Below are positions 36,310 to 45,714 of a stretch of 64,000 nucleotides of DNA, piece by piece (the first letter of the stretch is position 1; each line of letters opens with the position of its first letter). The translations under genes and the position numbers were made by a program. This DNA is from Marinobacter sp. EhC06. Lineage in GTDB: Bacteria; Pseudomonadota; Gammaproteobacteria; Pseudomonadales; Oleiphilaceae. The stretch covers positions 620,001 through 684,000 of the forward strand of contig NZ_LXYO01000023.1 of the NCBI RefSeq assembly GCF_001650915.1, in the 5' to 3' direction. The notes beneath the pieces were generated by a model. That model searched no databases and was not told the DNA's origin. It worked only from the letters and a program-made list of their open reading frames with translations.

Positions 36310-36765
36310 ATGAAGCGATTGTTGATCGGAAGCCTGGTAACGGCATTCCTGATGGCGTCTGCTCCGGTGATGGCCGACGACGATGACCGCCGGGGTCAGG
36401 GCTGGCAAAAACACCATGAACGCGGCAAAGCCGTACCTCCGGGCCACCAGAAAAAGTTCCTGCAGGCCCATTACCGCGACGACCGTTATAATCGACACCA
36501 TCACAAGCCCCGGCACTACAAGCAGCATAAATGGGATCGAACACACCACGATCGCCATCGCTACCATGGCGACAAGCGCAAATGGGGCAAGAAGCACAAG
36601 CGCGATGTCTATCGCGACAGGCATGACCGCCGGCGTGACTGGGATCGCCACCATTCGGGCCACTACCGCATCAAGCTGGGCTATGGTGACGGATTGCCGC
36701 CGGAGGCCCGGATTGGTCGGATCATTTACGATACCTCTGTGCTCATTGACTCTTCCCGGCGCTGA
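36310..36765 (+). CDS. Secreted His/Arg/Lys-rich protein, RcnB-like
   Basis: A 151-residue exported protein: signal peptide MKRLLIGSLVTAFLMASAPV with likely VMA-D cleavage, then DDDD and a long stretch extremely rich in His, Arg, Lys and Tyr (such as HHHKPRHYKQHKWDRTHHDR). It ends in LGYGDGLPPEARIGRIIYD, which resembles the end of RcnB-type periplasmic proteins. Metal binding (nickel, cobalt, zinc) is likely from composition; RcnB links to nickel/cobalt homeostasis. No transporter of that pathway is adjacent. The 3' end overlaps the convergent EamA gene by 23 bases. Confidence 0.75.
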   Translation: MKRLLIGSLVTAFLMASAPVMADDDDRRGQGWQKHHERGKAVPPGHQKKFLQAHYRDDRYNRHHHKPRHYKQHKWDRTHHDRHRYHGDKRKWGKKHKRDVYRDRHDRRRDWDRHHSGHYRIKLGYGDGLPPEARIGRIIYDTSVLIDSSRR

Positions 36766-37672
36766 GTAGGCCACCCCGGTTCCGGAGCCCCTGCCGCTCC
36801 GGGGCCGGATTGAACCCCCTCGCAGGCGCCTTGCGCCGATGCTGCAACCCGATCAGCAGCAAAGGCACCACGATCATCAGGCTGCCGGCCAGGAACCACA
36901 GGTCGGGCACCTCTCCGAACCAGATCCAGCCAATCCCCACGGCCCAGATCAGACCGGTGTACTCGGCGCTGGTGACCTGGTTGGCGTCCACCTGGCGGTA
37001 GGCCAGCAGTACGGTAATGTTGTAGCCCAGAATGAACAGGGCCGAACCCATGGCGCCGATCAGGATGCCCGAATCCCATTGCGCGCCTTCCCACCAGGCC
37101 AAGGCCCCGGCCGCTGGCAGAATCAGCAGGTAGTTCAGGAACAGTTTGTGGACGGTGCTCTGCTGTTTTGGCAGTTTCCGGACCAGCACGGCGTTGATGG
37201 CCAGGGCAAAGGCCGAGCCAAGGGCTGCCACGGCCGCCCAGTTGAATTCCACCGGCCGCAGGATGAGCACAATGCCGGCAAAGCCGCTGAAGACGGCGGT
37301 GACGCTCAGTGGTGTCAGCTTTTCCCGGAACAGGAACACAGAGAGCACCATCACCAGGATGGGCGCGGCATAGAAGACGGCGTTGGCAGTCGCCAGCGGC
37401 AGGTTACCCAGGGCTATCACCATGCACAGGATGCCGGCCAGGTGGATGTGGGCCCGGAAGGTGTGGATTTTCAGGCCGGCGAACAGGTTTTTCCGGTCCA
37501 GCTGTTTTGCCAGTGGCAGCAGAAAGGCCAGGGTGATCAGGCAACGCAGGAAGGCGAACTGGAAAACCGGCGCGCCGGGCTCGAGGAGTTTGATGAACAC
37601 GTCAGAGATCAACGCCATGGCGTTGCCGATCACCAGCAGCAGGATGGCGCTGTTTACGGTTTTTCCTGACAT
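36743..37672 (-). CDS. EamA-family (DMT) transporter
   Basis: A 309-residue membrane protein with about ten helices in two EamA repeats (AILLLVIGNAMALISDVFIK at the start of the first, AALGSAFALAINAVLVRKL opening the second). These exporters move amino acids, nucleotide sugars or other small metabolites; the cargo is unknown. Divergent from a LysR regulator gene that may control it. A hairpin element (R2) lies 35 bases upstream, on the sense side of this gene. The C-terminus is basic and overlaps the neighbouring gene's end. Confidence 0.9.
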   Translation of the reverse strand: MSGKTVNSAILLLVIGNAMALISDVFIKLLEPGAPVFQFAFLRCLITLAFLLPLAKQLDRKNLFAGLKIHTFRAHIHLAGILCMVIALGNLPLATANAVFYAAPILVMVLSVFLFREKLTPLSVTAVFSGFAGIVLILRPVEFNWAAVAALGSAFALAINAVLVRKLPKQQSTVHKLFLNYLLILPAAGALAWWEGAQWDSGILIGAMGSALFILGYNITVLLAYRQVDANQVTSAEYTGLIWAVGIGWIWFGEVPDLWFLAGSLMIVVPLLLIGLQHRRKAPARGFNPAPERQGLRNRGGLLSAGKSQ

Positions 37673-37706
37673 TTTTTTCTCCTCAATTCTTCAACTTTGG
37701 GTGCAT

Positions 37707-37818
37707 GAGCCCGGTCAGCAAATGGCTTCCGAAAACCGCTGCGAGTACATCCATGTACGCTTGCTCTCCGCCTTCCCTGGCTCCGAGCATTTTCGGAAGC
37801 CATTTCCTGCCCGGACTC
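37707..37818 (-). repeat. Dispersed hairpin element R2
   Basis: Arms 37707-37735 and 37790-37818 (29 bp, 3 mismatches) enclose a 54-base core. On the minus strand the core has GTACA-TGGA-TGTAC (37758-37745), fitting 11 of 12 positions of the CsrA consensus, and GCCA-GGGA-AGGC (near 37770-37781). The inner arm reads GGCTTCCGAAAA where R3, R5 and R6 have GGC[CT]TTCCAAAAC; both sides are changed together, so pairing is kept. Sense strand is minus, upstream of the EamA gene (37672). One mismatch is a G-U on that strand; two do not pair. Confidence 0.85.
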
Positions 37819-37900
37819 CCCTAACTGGCTCAGGAATTCTATTTGGGTTTTAATATCCGATAAAATGATCTTTATTCGATAGCCATTAGAAAATTAGATA

Positions 37901-38857
37901 ATGAAACTGCCACCCCTGAAAGCTCTGCCTGTCTTCGAAGCCGTTGCCCGTCTCAACAGCTTTTCCCTTGCTGCCGATGAGCTGGCGGTGAGCCAGAGTG
38001 CGGTTAGCCACCAGATCAAACAGCTGGAAACCTACCTTGGAGAGCAGCTGTTCTGGCGCAGTGGCCGGACGCTGTCGCTGACTGATCAGGGGCGCCAGTA
38101 CCTGGATGCGGTCAGCTCAGCGTTGTTGCAGATTGAGCGGGCCAGTGAGCAGTTAGTGGGGCATGAGGAGGCCAGGATCCGGTTGTCGGTGTTCAGCTCG
38201 TTTGCCGTGCGCTGGCTGGTACCGCGGTTGCCTTACCTGCAGCGGCTGCATCCGCAGCTAGATCTGGCGCTTGAGATGAGCAGTGGGAACCCGGTGTTGT
38301 CGGACCGGGTGGCGGATTGTTTTATTACCATTCGCACGGATGCCTCCGCGTTCAGCTATGACAAGCTGTATGAGGAGCGGCTGTTTCCGGTTTGCAGTCA
38401 GGATTACTGGAAGCGTATGCGCCGGGAGCTGGGGCGGGATGATCAGCCGGAGCAGCGGGATGAGCCGCCGTTGTCGCCGGAGGAGCTGGCTCGGTTTCCG
38501 TTGCTGTCGACCCACAGTATTTTCGACCGTGCGGGCGGAGACTGGCAGGCGTGGTATGCGGCGGTGGATGAGCGCCTACCCGGCGCCGCGCGGGTGCAGC
38601 ATTTCAGCCATATGCTGTTGGCGCTTGAGGCGGCACGGTTCCATCAGGGGGTGGCGCTGACCAACGACTACATGCTGAGTACGCGTCGGGATTCGGAAGA
38701 TTTTGTGCGTCTGCCGGCCCATTCGGTGGCAACCGGTGACACCTTCTATTTTGCCTGGAAGACCAGCCGGCGGCAGGAGCGGGGGATCCAGACGCTTCGG
38801 CGCTGGCTGGTGGATGAGGCCATCAGGAGTCGGCTTTTGGCGGCGCCTTCGGGCTGA
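37901..38857 (+). CDS. LysR-type regulator, GcvA-like
   Basis: A 318-residue LysR regulator. The N-terminal winged helix-turn-helix starts LPPLKALPVFEAVARLNSFS and includes DELAVSQSAVSHQIKQLE, a GcvA/AmpR-type signature. The effector domain starts near residue 90 (IRLSVFSSFAVRWLVPRL). It is divergent from an EamA exporter gene, the classic arrangement for a regulator and its target. LysR half-sites of T-N11-A type in the gap were not singled out. The stop overlaps the convergent trmO by 35 bases. The effector is unknown. Confidence 0.9.
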   Translation: MKLPPLKALPVFEAVARLNSFSLAADELAVSQSAVSHQIKQLETYLGEQLFWRSGRTLSLTDQGRQYLDAVSSALLQIERASEQLVGHEEARIRLSVFSSFAVRWLVPRLPYLQRLHPQLDLALEMSSGNPVLSDRVADCFITIRTDASAFSYDKLYEERLFPVCSQDYWKRMRRELGRDDQPEQRDEPPLSPEELARFPLLSTHSIFDRAGGDWQAWYAAVDERLPGAARVQHFSHMLLALEAARFHQGVALTNDYMLSTRRDSEDFVRLPAHSVATGDTFYFAWKTSRRQERGIQTLRRWLVDEAIRSRLLAAPSG

Positions 38858-39302
38858 AGGCGCAGCGGTCTGGTTTGATGTCCAGCAGTGGCGTGCCATC
38901 CAGACAGTCCAGGCCGCGCACGATCAGGGTCCCTTTTTCTATACGAACCAGTTTGACCATGGACGTGCCAATCGGATTGGGCCGAACCGGGGAGCGCAGG
39001 GCAAAGGTGCCGAAGGTCTCGCCGTCGCTTCTGGGGCTTTGCCGGACCAGATCCCGGCGGCTCTGGTCCAGCCAGTAGAGCACCTCGATGGTGTCGTAGT
39101 CTTCGAGCCCCTTCAGCGCGTCGTGCCAGACAGGATCCAGAACCAGCTGGCATTCCGGTCCATCGAGGTTGCCCTGGCGAGGGCAATCCTTGCGATCACG
39201 CCAGGGGGTCCGGATGGCACCGATGAATCGCAACGTGGCGTCAGAGGCCGGTTCCAGTTCCACGGCCTCCTCATTGGGACGCAAATCTGCAAGATCGCTC
39301 AT
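38823..39302 (-). CDS. trmO: tRNA m6t6A37 methyltransferase TrmO
   Basis: SAM-dependent enzyme that methylates the N6 of t6A37 in tRNA-Thr (TsaA/YaeB/TrmO family). At 159 residues it corresponds to the core TsaA barrel and lacks much of the C-terminal extension of E. coli TrmO (235 residues). Diagnostic motifs are RFIGAIRTPW at the start, SPVRPNPIGTSMVKL and LDCLDGTPLLDIKP. It lies 15 bases downstream of fadE on the same strand, and its 3' end overlaps the convergent LysR gene. The short form makes substrate identity with TrmO likely but not certain. Confidence 0.85.
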   Translation of the reverse strand: MSDLADLRPNEEAVELEPASDATLRFIGAIRTPWRDRKDCPRQGNLDGPECQLVLDPVWHDALKGLEDYDTIEVLYWLDQSRRDLVRQSPRSDGETFGTFALRSPVRPNPIGTSMVKLVRIEKGTLIVRGLDCLDGTPLLDIKPDRCAFSPKAPPKADS

Positions 39303-39317
39303 CGACCGGCCCGTACC

Positions 39318-41825
39318 TTATTTCTCATCTCTGGGTGGCCGTTCGACCACTTTGCGCTTGCCCTTGGCGCACCGGGACAGCGCTTTCAGGCCATCGGCAT
39401 CGAAGGCATCCACGCGAATCACATCGTAAAGCGCTTCCAGTGCTTCCAGCAGTTTGTCGCACTCGTCTGCCTTGACCACGCCCTGGGCACAGGCCCAGTC
39501 CACCAGTTCCTTGCGCTGATGGCCCATCAGCAGGTCTATGCCGCCCAGTTCGTCTTCATCGCGGTTACGCATGGCGTCATGCAGTCGGCTGCGCATGTCC
39601 GCCGTCTCGTTGGCGAGTTTGTAGGCATTGAGGACACGCCCGAGTGGGTCTTCCGGGTCCATGGTGGTGTAGGCACCGCGACTGATGCGTTGGCGCACCG
39701 GGGTGTCTTTGACGATGGATTCCGCGACCTTCGCGCCCAGCTTGTCGTCCGGACCGTTAAGACCGGTGGCACCCAGCGGGAACACCAGCAGGCGCAAGGG
39801 CCAGCGCAGGGCCGGTACCGGGAAGTTGATGATTGCCTCGCGCATGGAGCCCTGGAGATCCCGGAGGCAGGTTTTCAGGCACCATTCCACCAGCGGCCGC
39901 TGATCATCCGGGTAACCTTCTTCATGCCATTGTTTGATCACGGCGGTGGCGTAATACAGCTGAACCAGGCAGTCGGCCATGCGGCCGGAGAGCCGCTGGC
40001 GCGCCTTGAGGCCGCCACCGACTGTTAGCAGGGTGACATCGGTCATCAGGGCGAAAGCCGCGGAGAAGCGGGCCAGTTGACGATAACAGGGTTTGATATC
40101 GCCCTGCCGTGGCACAGATTCAATCCAGCCACGGGTCAACCCCAGAAGAAGCGCCCGAAGCGCGTTGCGGGTGGTGTGGGCCAGATGGCGGTAGAAAATG
40201 CCGTCGAACTTTTTCGCGGCTTTGTCTTCATCTTCCATACCCGCGGCTTCGATTTCCTCAACAATGAACGGATGGCAGCGGATAGAGCCCTGGCCGAAGA
40301 TCATCAGGCTGCGGGTGAGGATATTGGCGCCCTCGACGGTGATACCGATGGGCACCGCCTGATAGGCCCGGGCCAGGAAGTTCCGGGGACCGGTGATGAC
40401 GCCCCGGCCAGCGACCACGTCCATGGCGTGGTTGATGACTTCCCGCATCAGATCGGTGTTGCGGTATTTCAGCACGGCGGATGGCACCGAGGGCCGCACG
40501 CCCCGGTCCAGCATGCCGGAGGTCAGCAGCCGGGCTGCGTCCATCATGTAGGTGTAACCGGCGATGGGCTCCAGGGCTTCCTGAACCCCTTCAAACTGGC
40601 TGATGGTGCGGCCGAACTGTTCCCGGGTGTAAGCGTAGGAGCCGGTGGCCAGGCTGGCCACCTTGCCGGCACCGGTGCCAAGGGCGGGCAGCGAGATGGA
40701 ACGGCCAATGGACAGGCATTCCAGCAGCATGGTCCAGCCCTTGCCGAGCATGTCCTGGCCGCCGATGACCTGTTCCATGGGGATGAACACGTCGTTGCCC
40801 CAGGTTGGACCGTTCATGAAGACGGTGTTCATGGGCAGGTGGCGGGCACCGGCGTTGACGCCGTCGGTGTCCTTCGGCACCAGCACACAGGTCACGCCGA
40901 TCTCATCCGAATCGCCCAATAGCTCGTCCGGATCGTAGACCTTGATGGCCAGGCCAATCAGTGTCGCCACCGGTGCGAGCGTGATGTAACGCTTATTCCA
41001 GGTGACTTTCAGGCCCAGCACTTCCTTGCCGTTCCACTGACCTTTGCAGACGATACCTTTGTCCGGAATCGCTCCCGCGTCCGAGCCGGCTACCGGGGAT
41101 GTAAGGGCAAAACAGGGAATCTCGTCGCCGCCGGCGAGTCTGGGCAGATAGTGCTGTTTCTGCTCGTCGGTGCCGTAGTGCATCAGCAACTCGCCGGGGC
41201 CGAGGGAGTTGGGCACCATAACGGTGACAGCCGCAGACACGCTGCGGGTGGAAATCTTCATGACGATTTCGGAATGGGCGGTGTTAGAGAACCCCAGGCC
41301 ACCGTCTTCTTTGGGAATCACCAGCCCGAAAAAGCCGTTCTCACGGATAAACTTCCAGACCTTGTCCGGCAGGTCGTACTGCTCGTGGGTGATTTTCCAG
41401 TCGTCGAGCATGGCGCACAGCTTTTCCACCGGGCCGTCCAGGAAAGCCTGTTCCTCGCTGGTGAGGTGGGCCGGTTTGGCGTCCAGCAACTTGTTCCATT
41501 TGGGCTTGCCGGAGAAAAGTTCGCCGTCCCAGTCCACCGAGCCGGATTTCAGGGCTTCCGCCTCGGTATCCGAGAGTTTCGGCAGCCGGCTGCGCACCCA
41601 GCCAAGCAGGGGGCGGCTGAGCTTGTCGAGGCGCAAGTCGCCGGGAATAACAAGGATTAACGCCAACGCCAGCAGTACACCGCCACAAAGAATGCTGATC
41701 AGGTGCCATTCATCCTGGAACAGACCCACAACGGTCGCAATGGACATGACGGCAGCGGCTGTGGTGCCGCCTATACCCAGGTAGATCAGCACCAGGGCAC
41801 TGATCAGCAGAAGTAGAACACTCAT
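39318..41825 (-). CDS. fadE: Acyl-CoA dehydrogenase FadE
   Basis: First step of fatty acid beta-oxidation: FAD-dependent conversion of acyl-CoA to trans-2-enoyl-CoA. The 835-residue length, two N-terminal membrane helices (LLLLISALVLIYLGIGG, LLALALILVIP) and DUF1974-type C-terminal half match E. coli FadE rather than short soluble acyl-CoA dehydrogenases. Core motifs are FALTSPVAGSDAG, GRSISLPALGTGAGK and FGRTISQFEGVQEALE. The ATG at 41825 has GGAGG at good spacing. An inverted repeat 54 bases upstream (41879-41893) may be a fatty-acid regulator site. Confidence 0.95.
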   Translation of the reverse strand: MSVLLLLISALVLIYLGIGGTTAAAVMSIATVVGLFQDEWHLISILCGGVLLALALILVIPGDLRLDKLSRPLLGWVRSRLPKLSDTEAEALKSGSVDWDGELFSGKPKWNKLLDAKPAHLTSEEQAFLDGPVEKLCAMLDDWKITHEQYDLPDKVWKFIRENGFFGLVIPKEDGGLGFSNTAHSEIVMKISTRSVSAAVTVMVPNSLGPGELLMHYGTDEQKQHYLPRLAGGDEIPCFALTSPVAGSDAGAIPDKGIVCKGQWNGKEVLGLKVTWNKRYITLAPVATLIGLAIKVYDPDELLGDSDEIGVTCVLVPKDTDGVNAGARHLPMNTVFMNGPTWGNDVFIPMEQVIGGQDMLGKGWTMLLECLSIGRSISLPALGTGAGKVASLATGSYAYTREQFGRTISQFEGVQEALEPIAGYTYMMDAARLLTSGMLDRGVRPSVPSAVLKYRNTDLMREVINHAMDVVAGRGVITGPRNFLARAYQAVPIGITVEGANILTRSLMIFGQGSIRCHPFIVEEIEAAGMEDEDKAAKKFDGIFYRHLAHTTRNALRALLLGLTRGWIESVPRQGDIKPCYRQLARFSAAFALMTDVTLLTVGGGLKARQRLSGRMADCLVQLYYATAVIKQWHEEGYPDDQRPLVEWCLKTCLRDLQGSMREAIINFPVPALRWPLRLLVFPLGATGLNGPDDKLGAKVAESIVKDTPVRQRISRGAYTTMDPEDPLGRVLNAYKLANETADMRSRLHDAMRNRDEDELGGIDLLMGHQRKELVDWACAQGVVKADECDKLLEALEALYDVIRVDAFDADGLKALSRCAKGKRKVVERPPRDEK

Positions 41826-41878
41826 GTGAAGACCTCCGTATCGTGAATGCAATCAGCGAGAAACTGACCTTTACCATC

Positions 41879-41893
41879 GGTCAAAGCCTGACC
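41879..41893. promoter_or_regulatory. Inverted repeat upstream of fadE, possible FadR-type site
   Basis: GGTCA-N5-TGACC lies 54-68 bases before the fadE start. Read on the minus strand, the flanking AACTGGTCAG resembles the left half of the FadR operator (AACTGGTC...), but the right half is poor. It is a short repeat that could occur by chance. The remaining ~220 bases between fadE and the chemoreceptor gene show no other clear structure. Confidence 0.3.
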
Positions 41894-42047
41894 AGTTGCA
41901 AGAGGCGTGGGGGCGGGATGTAAAGATTGATTGCAGTAATGAAAAGCATTGTCAAAAACCCGCAAGTTTCTCTCCATTGATTGATCCAGACTGCAACTTT
42001 CGGAGAACACATAGCTTCATTCAATAAAAAGTACCCGGAGTCTAATG

Positions 42048-43691
42048 ATGTTTAGCCAGCTCACCGTTGCGAAACGCCTTGCCCTTGGCTTTGGTCTGAT
42101 TCTGTCACTGATGATTGCCATAAGTCTGGTTGGTAATCATCGGGTTGGTTTTATCGACAGGACCCTGACCGACGTGGGTGATGGCGCCGCCGTGAAGCAG
42201 CGCTACGCCATTAACTTTCGGGGCAGTGTCCATGACCGGGCAATAGCCATTCGCGATGCAGTACTGGTTGAGAACGACCGGGATCTGCAACGACACCTCG
42301 CGGACATTGAGCGTCTGAAGGCTTTTTACCGGGATTCCGCCGGCCCGATGGATACGATGTTCCGGGAAGAAGGCGCTAACAGCCGGGAAAGGGAACTGTT
42401 GGCAGCGATCAAAGAGATCGAGCGCAGGGCCCTGACGCTGACCGACGACCTCCTCGAGCTTCGCCTGGCGGGAGAGATCGACCAGGCCCGGGCATTTCTG
42501 CTCAGCGATGTCTCTGGCGCCTACTCGGAGTGGCTGAAACGGGTAAATGCCTTTATTGATTACCAGGAAGCGGTGGTTACAGGCGGCGTGGATGAGGTTC
42601 GCGAGGCAGCGAGTACATTCAATGCGTTGAACCTGGCCGTCACCGGTCTAGCGGTGGTTCTGGGAGCCCTGGTGGCTCTGGTGATCATTCGCCGATTGAA
42701 GAAGATTCTTGGCGGTGAGCCCGAAGACGTTGCCCGGGCCATTCGTCAGCTGGCCGATGGTGAGCTGGACCAGGAACTCCAGACACGGTACCCGGATAGC
42801 GTGATGGGCGCGCTGCAGGACACTGTGGAGCGATTGGGCGGCATTATCCGGGAAGTAGGGTCTGCCGCCGAAGAGCTATCCACTTCTTCCTCTGAACTTG
42901 AAAGCACTTCGGATAACAACAGCCGACAGATACGTCTCCAGGCGACCGAGGCGGAACAGATGGCCACGGCGGTGAACCAGATGGCCGCCACGGTGAACGA
43001 AGTGGCGGGTTTTGCCGCCAGCGCGGCAACCGCCACCCAGAAAGCCGACATCGAAGTGGAGAGCGGCAATCGCGTGGTGCAGGAAACCGCGGCCTCCATC
43101 GGGGAGCTGGCAGAAACCCTGGAGCAGGCGACGCAAACCGTGCAGCGCGTGTCCCAGGACAGCGCCAATATCGAAAAGATCATTGAGGTGATCAACGCCA
43201 TCGCCGAACAGACCAACCTGCTGGCGCTGAATGCTGCGATCGAGGCGGCACGCGCCGGCACCCATGGACGAGGATTCGCTGTAGTGGCCGACGAAGTACG
43301 GTCGCTGGCATCGCGGACCCAGGATTCCACCCGGGAAATTCAGGAGATGATTGGAAACCTGCAGGCGGGCGCCGGCCAGGCGACCGAGGTTATGGAAAGC
43401 AGTCGGGAGCTCGCCCGTACCACGGTGGACAAGACCAGCGAGGCGGAGGCTGCTCTGGCCCGAATTCGGAATGAGGTGGGCGCCATCAACGACATGAATG
43501 CCCAGATCGCCAGTGCCTCGGAAGAGCAGAGTTCCGTTGCAGAAGAAGTTAACCGCAATATCAGCCGCATCCATGATGCCACGGTGGAGACCTCAGCCGG
43601 TTCCGAGCAGGTGGCCGGGGCCAGCCGTGATCTGGCCGTGCTGGCCGGTCAGCTGCGTTCCAGGGTCAGTGTGTTCCGGTTTAAAGGCTGA
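42048..43691 (+). CDS. Methyl-accepting chemotaxis protein
   Basis: Transmembrane chemoreceptor signalling to CheA/CheW. A first membrane helix (residues ~10-30, [19 protein letters not shown]) is followed by a ~160-residue periplasmic four-helix sensor, a second helix ([20 protein letters not shown]), a HAMP domain and the cytoplasmic hairpin. The tip reads [20 protein letters not shown] and [14 protein letters not shown], the universal MCP signature. No C-terminal CheR-docking pentapeptide is visible (it ends RVSVFRFKG). CGGAG lies 7 bases before the ATG at 42048, favouring it over 42045. Ligand unknown; no che genes nearby. Confidence 0.95.
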   Translation: MFSQLTVAKRLALGFGLILSLMIAISLVGNHRVGFIDRTLTDVGDGAAVKQRYAINFRGSVHDRAIAIRDAVLVENDRDLQRHLADIERLKAFYRDSAGPMDTMFREEGANSRERELLAAIKEIERRALTLTDDLLELRLAGEIDQARAFLLSDVSGAYSEWLKRVNAFIDYQEAVVTGGVDEVREAASTFNALNLAVTGLAVVLGALVALVIIRRLKKILGGEPEDVARAIRQLADGELDQELQTRYPDSVMGALQDTVERLGGIIREVGSAAEELSTSSSELESTSDNNSRQIRLQATEAEQMATAVNQMAATVNEVAGFAASAATATQKADIEVESGNRVVQETAASIGELAETLEQATQTVQRVSQDSANIEKIIEVINAIAEQTNLLALNAAIEAARAGTHGRGFAVVADEVRSLASRTQDSTREIQEMIGNLQAGAGQATEVMESSRELARTTVDKTSEAEAALARIRNEVGAINDMNAQIASASEEQSSVAEEVNRNISRIHDATVETSAGSEQVAGASRDLAVLAGQLRSRVSVFRFKG

Positions 43692-44571
43692 GTCCGCAGA
43701 TCAGCAGCGCCAGGGTTGCCAGCAGCACCGCGACGTTGATGCCGAGGAGTGTGTTGAGTTGTTCGGGGCGGTTGAGCGCGCCGGGCAGCTTGACGCTTAC
43801 CCAGATCGCCGCCGGCAGAGGCGCAAACGCGAGAGCGGTCCACAGCGGCAACCAGCCGATCCAGATTGCCGCCTCAAGAATGCCGTAGCTGCCCAGTAAC
43901 AGCAGCCCCACCAGGCGGGCGGCGGCCGTCTTTCCGAGTGTAATCACCAGGTGTCGGCGCCCGACTTTCCGGTCCGCGTCGGCATCCGGTATCTGATTGA
44001 TCAGCAGCAACTCACTGACCAGCAGCAGGCCGATGGTGGAAACGGTAAGAGCCGTTGCGTCCAGCCGGGCCCCCAGGGCAATCAGGCTGCCAAGAATCAT
44101 CACCGGTCCGAATCCCAGCCCCGGAGCCAGCAGGCAAATCACCGGTGAGCGGGTAATCCAGCGGGTATAGGTGAGCACCAGAACTACTCCGGCGGCGCCA
44201 AGTACCAGCATGGGCAGACCCCGGAGCCATAGAAAGTAGAGACCAATGGCGACAACCAGTCCCAGGGTGCCAAAGGCGGCCAGCAGGACCTGCCGGGCGG
44301 CGGCGGGAACCTCTGGCAAGGCGCCACTGCCGCCGGAGAATGGCGTACGGTGGGTAATCAGATCCAGCCCGGAAACAAAGTCTTCGTACTCATTGAGCAG
44401 ATTGACGGCGGCATGGGCGAGCAGAGCGCCAATCAGGACCAGCAGGGTATTGAGCAGGGCTGGAGGCTCGCCCTGGTGCCAGGCTACCGCCACGCCAAGG
44501 CCGGCACATAGCGGTGCGAGTACCAGGAAATTGGGTCGGGAGGCGCGCACCACCGCAACGGTTTCAGACAT
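43681..44571 (-). CDS. UbiA-family prenyltransferase
   Basis: A 296-residue membrane enzyme with about nine helices. The two aspartate-rich prenyl-diphosphate motifs are present as [14 protein letters not shown] (near residue 58) and [16 protein letters not shown] (near 192). The start [17 protein letters not shown] resembles MenA-type members that prenylate 1,4-dihydroxy-2-naphthoate, but no menaquinone genes are near, so another aromatic acceptor is possible. Convergent with the chemoreceptor gene, overlapping by 11 bases. Upstream is an AEC transporter gene on the same strand, 43 bases away. Confidence 0.88.
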   Translation of the reverse strand: MSETVAVVRASRPNFLVLAPLCAGLGVAVAWHQGEPPALLNTLLVLIGALLAHAAVNLLNEYEDFVSGLDLITHRTPFSGGSGALPEVPAAARQVLLAAFGTLGLVVAIGLYFLWLRGLPMLVLGAAGVVLVLTYTRWITRSPVICLLAPGLGFGPVMILGSLIALGARLDATALTVSTIGLLLVSELLLINQIPDADADRKVGRRHLVITLGKTAAARLVGLLLLGSYGILEAAIWIGWLPLWTALAFAPLPAAIWVSVKLPGALNRPEQLNTLLGINVAVLLATLALLICGLSL

Positions 44572-44614
44572 CGGGTCCTTCCTCGGCTAACAGAGCGGGT
44601 ACTGGGGCAGATGC

Positions 44615-45502
44615 TCAGACGTAGCCGGCGGCAAACACCAGCCCGAGCACAACCGGCATGACCACAAGGCTGCCCAGATTGCTCAATAATACCAGCGAGG
44701 CGACCTTGTGTGGCTCCTGCCGATACTGTTCCGCCACCATGTAATTGAGTACGGCCGGCGGCAAGGCCGCGAATACCCATAGCGCCGCTACCTGCATTCC
44801 GGGAAGATCGAGAACCGCAATCATCGGCCACGCCAGGATCAGGCCGCTCGCGGGGCAGGCGATGGCGCCCAGCATACCCAGTTTCCAGTCACTGAAATCG
44901 ATATCAAGCATGCGCACGCCAAGGGCAAAGAGCATCAGCGGGATGCACACACCGCCGAGCATGTTCAGGGTTTCCAGCAGCCACTCCGGCAGGGGCACGC
45001 CACCGAGATTGACCGACAGCCCGGCAATACTGGCAAACACGATGGGTAGCTTCAGGCGTTTTACGATGGAGGTATGGGGGTCGAGCATGTACAGCCCCAC
45101 TGAAAAGTGCAGCAGCATTTCCACTATGAACAACACGATGGCCGCCGGCAGGGCCTCATCACCGAAGGCAAGCACCAGCAGCGGAATGCCCATGTTGCCG
45201 GAATTGTTGAACATCATCGGAGGCAGGAAGGTCTTCAGGTTCAGCTTCATAACCCTGGCCAGCGGGTACAGCACAATGCCCGATCCGAGCACAACCACGG
45301 TAGCGGCCAGTGCAAGCCTGGCATACTCCTGCAGCGGAGCCTGCTGGTCAGCAAGAACGGCGAAGACCAGCATGGGCACGAACAGTTCCATGTTAAGAAC
45401 GTTCAGTCCCTGGATGTCGGGCGTCCGGTAGCGGCCATAGAGTGCGCCGCAACCGGCGATCAGAAACACCGGCAACATGGTGGACAGAATCTGGCCAATC
45501 AT
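44615..45502 (-). CDS. AEC-family transporter (auxin efflux carrier type)
   Basis: A 295-residue membrane protein with about ten helices of the AEC family (Mem_trans). It starts at the ATG at 45502 (MIGQILSTMLPVFLIAGCG), with GGAG upstream; the frame to 45622 is non-conserved. The central FNNSGNMGIPLLVLAFG is the family hallmark, and PPAVLNYMVAEQYRQEP near the C-terminus is typical. Members export or import organic acids such as malate; the cargo here is unknown. Divergent from the PatB-type lyase gene. Confidence 0.9.
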   Translation of the reverse strand: MIGQILSTMLPVFLIAGCGALYGRYRTPDIQGLNVLNMELFVPMLVFAVLADQQAPLQEYARLALAATVVVLGSGIVLYPLARVMKLNLKTFLPPMMFNNSGNMGIPLLVLAFGDEALPAAIVLFIVEMLLHFSVGLYMLDPHTSIVKRLKLPIVFASIAGLSVNLGGVPLPEWLLETLNMLGGVCIPLMLFALGVRMLDIDFSDWKLGMLGAIACPASGLILAWPMIAVLDLPGMQVAALWVFAALPPAVLNYMVAEQYRQEPHKVASLVLLSNLGSLVVMPVVLGLVFAAGYV

Positions 45503-45714
45503 TGAACAGGCTCCAGGGAAATGTTTGGAAGTTTTTATTGGATAAACCGTTAGGTTCGCAAGTATCGCCCTGCTTGGGCAAGTGTTTATCGCCGATGTTC
45601 GACCAAAGCCGGATATGAACACGGTGGCGACATCATGAGCCGACGGTTGCGATGACCCTTCGGGCCCACCACAATACCGTTTCCCAATGTTGTTATCTGC
45701 CCTGGAGAGCCCCT

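Noticed and set aside
37707-37818. The elements as integron attC sites
   Set aside because: They have a large imperfect palindrome but lack the attC core GTTRRRY at the ends, no cassette array is present and no integrase is visible.
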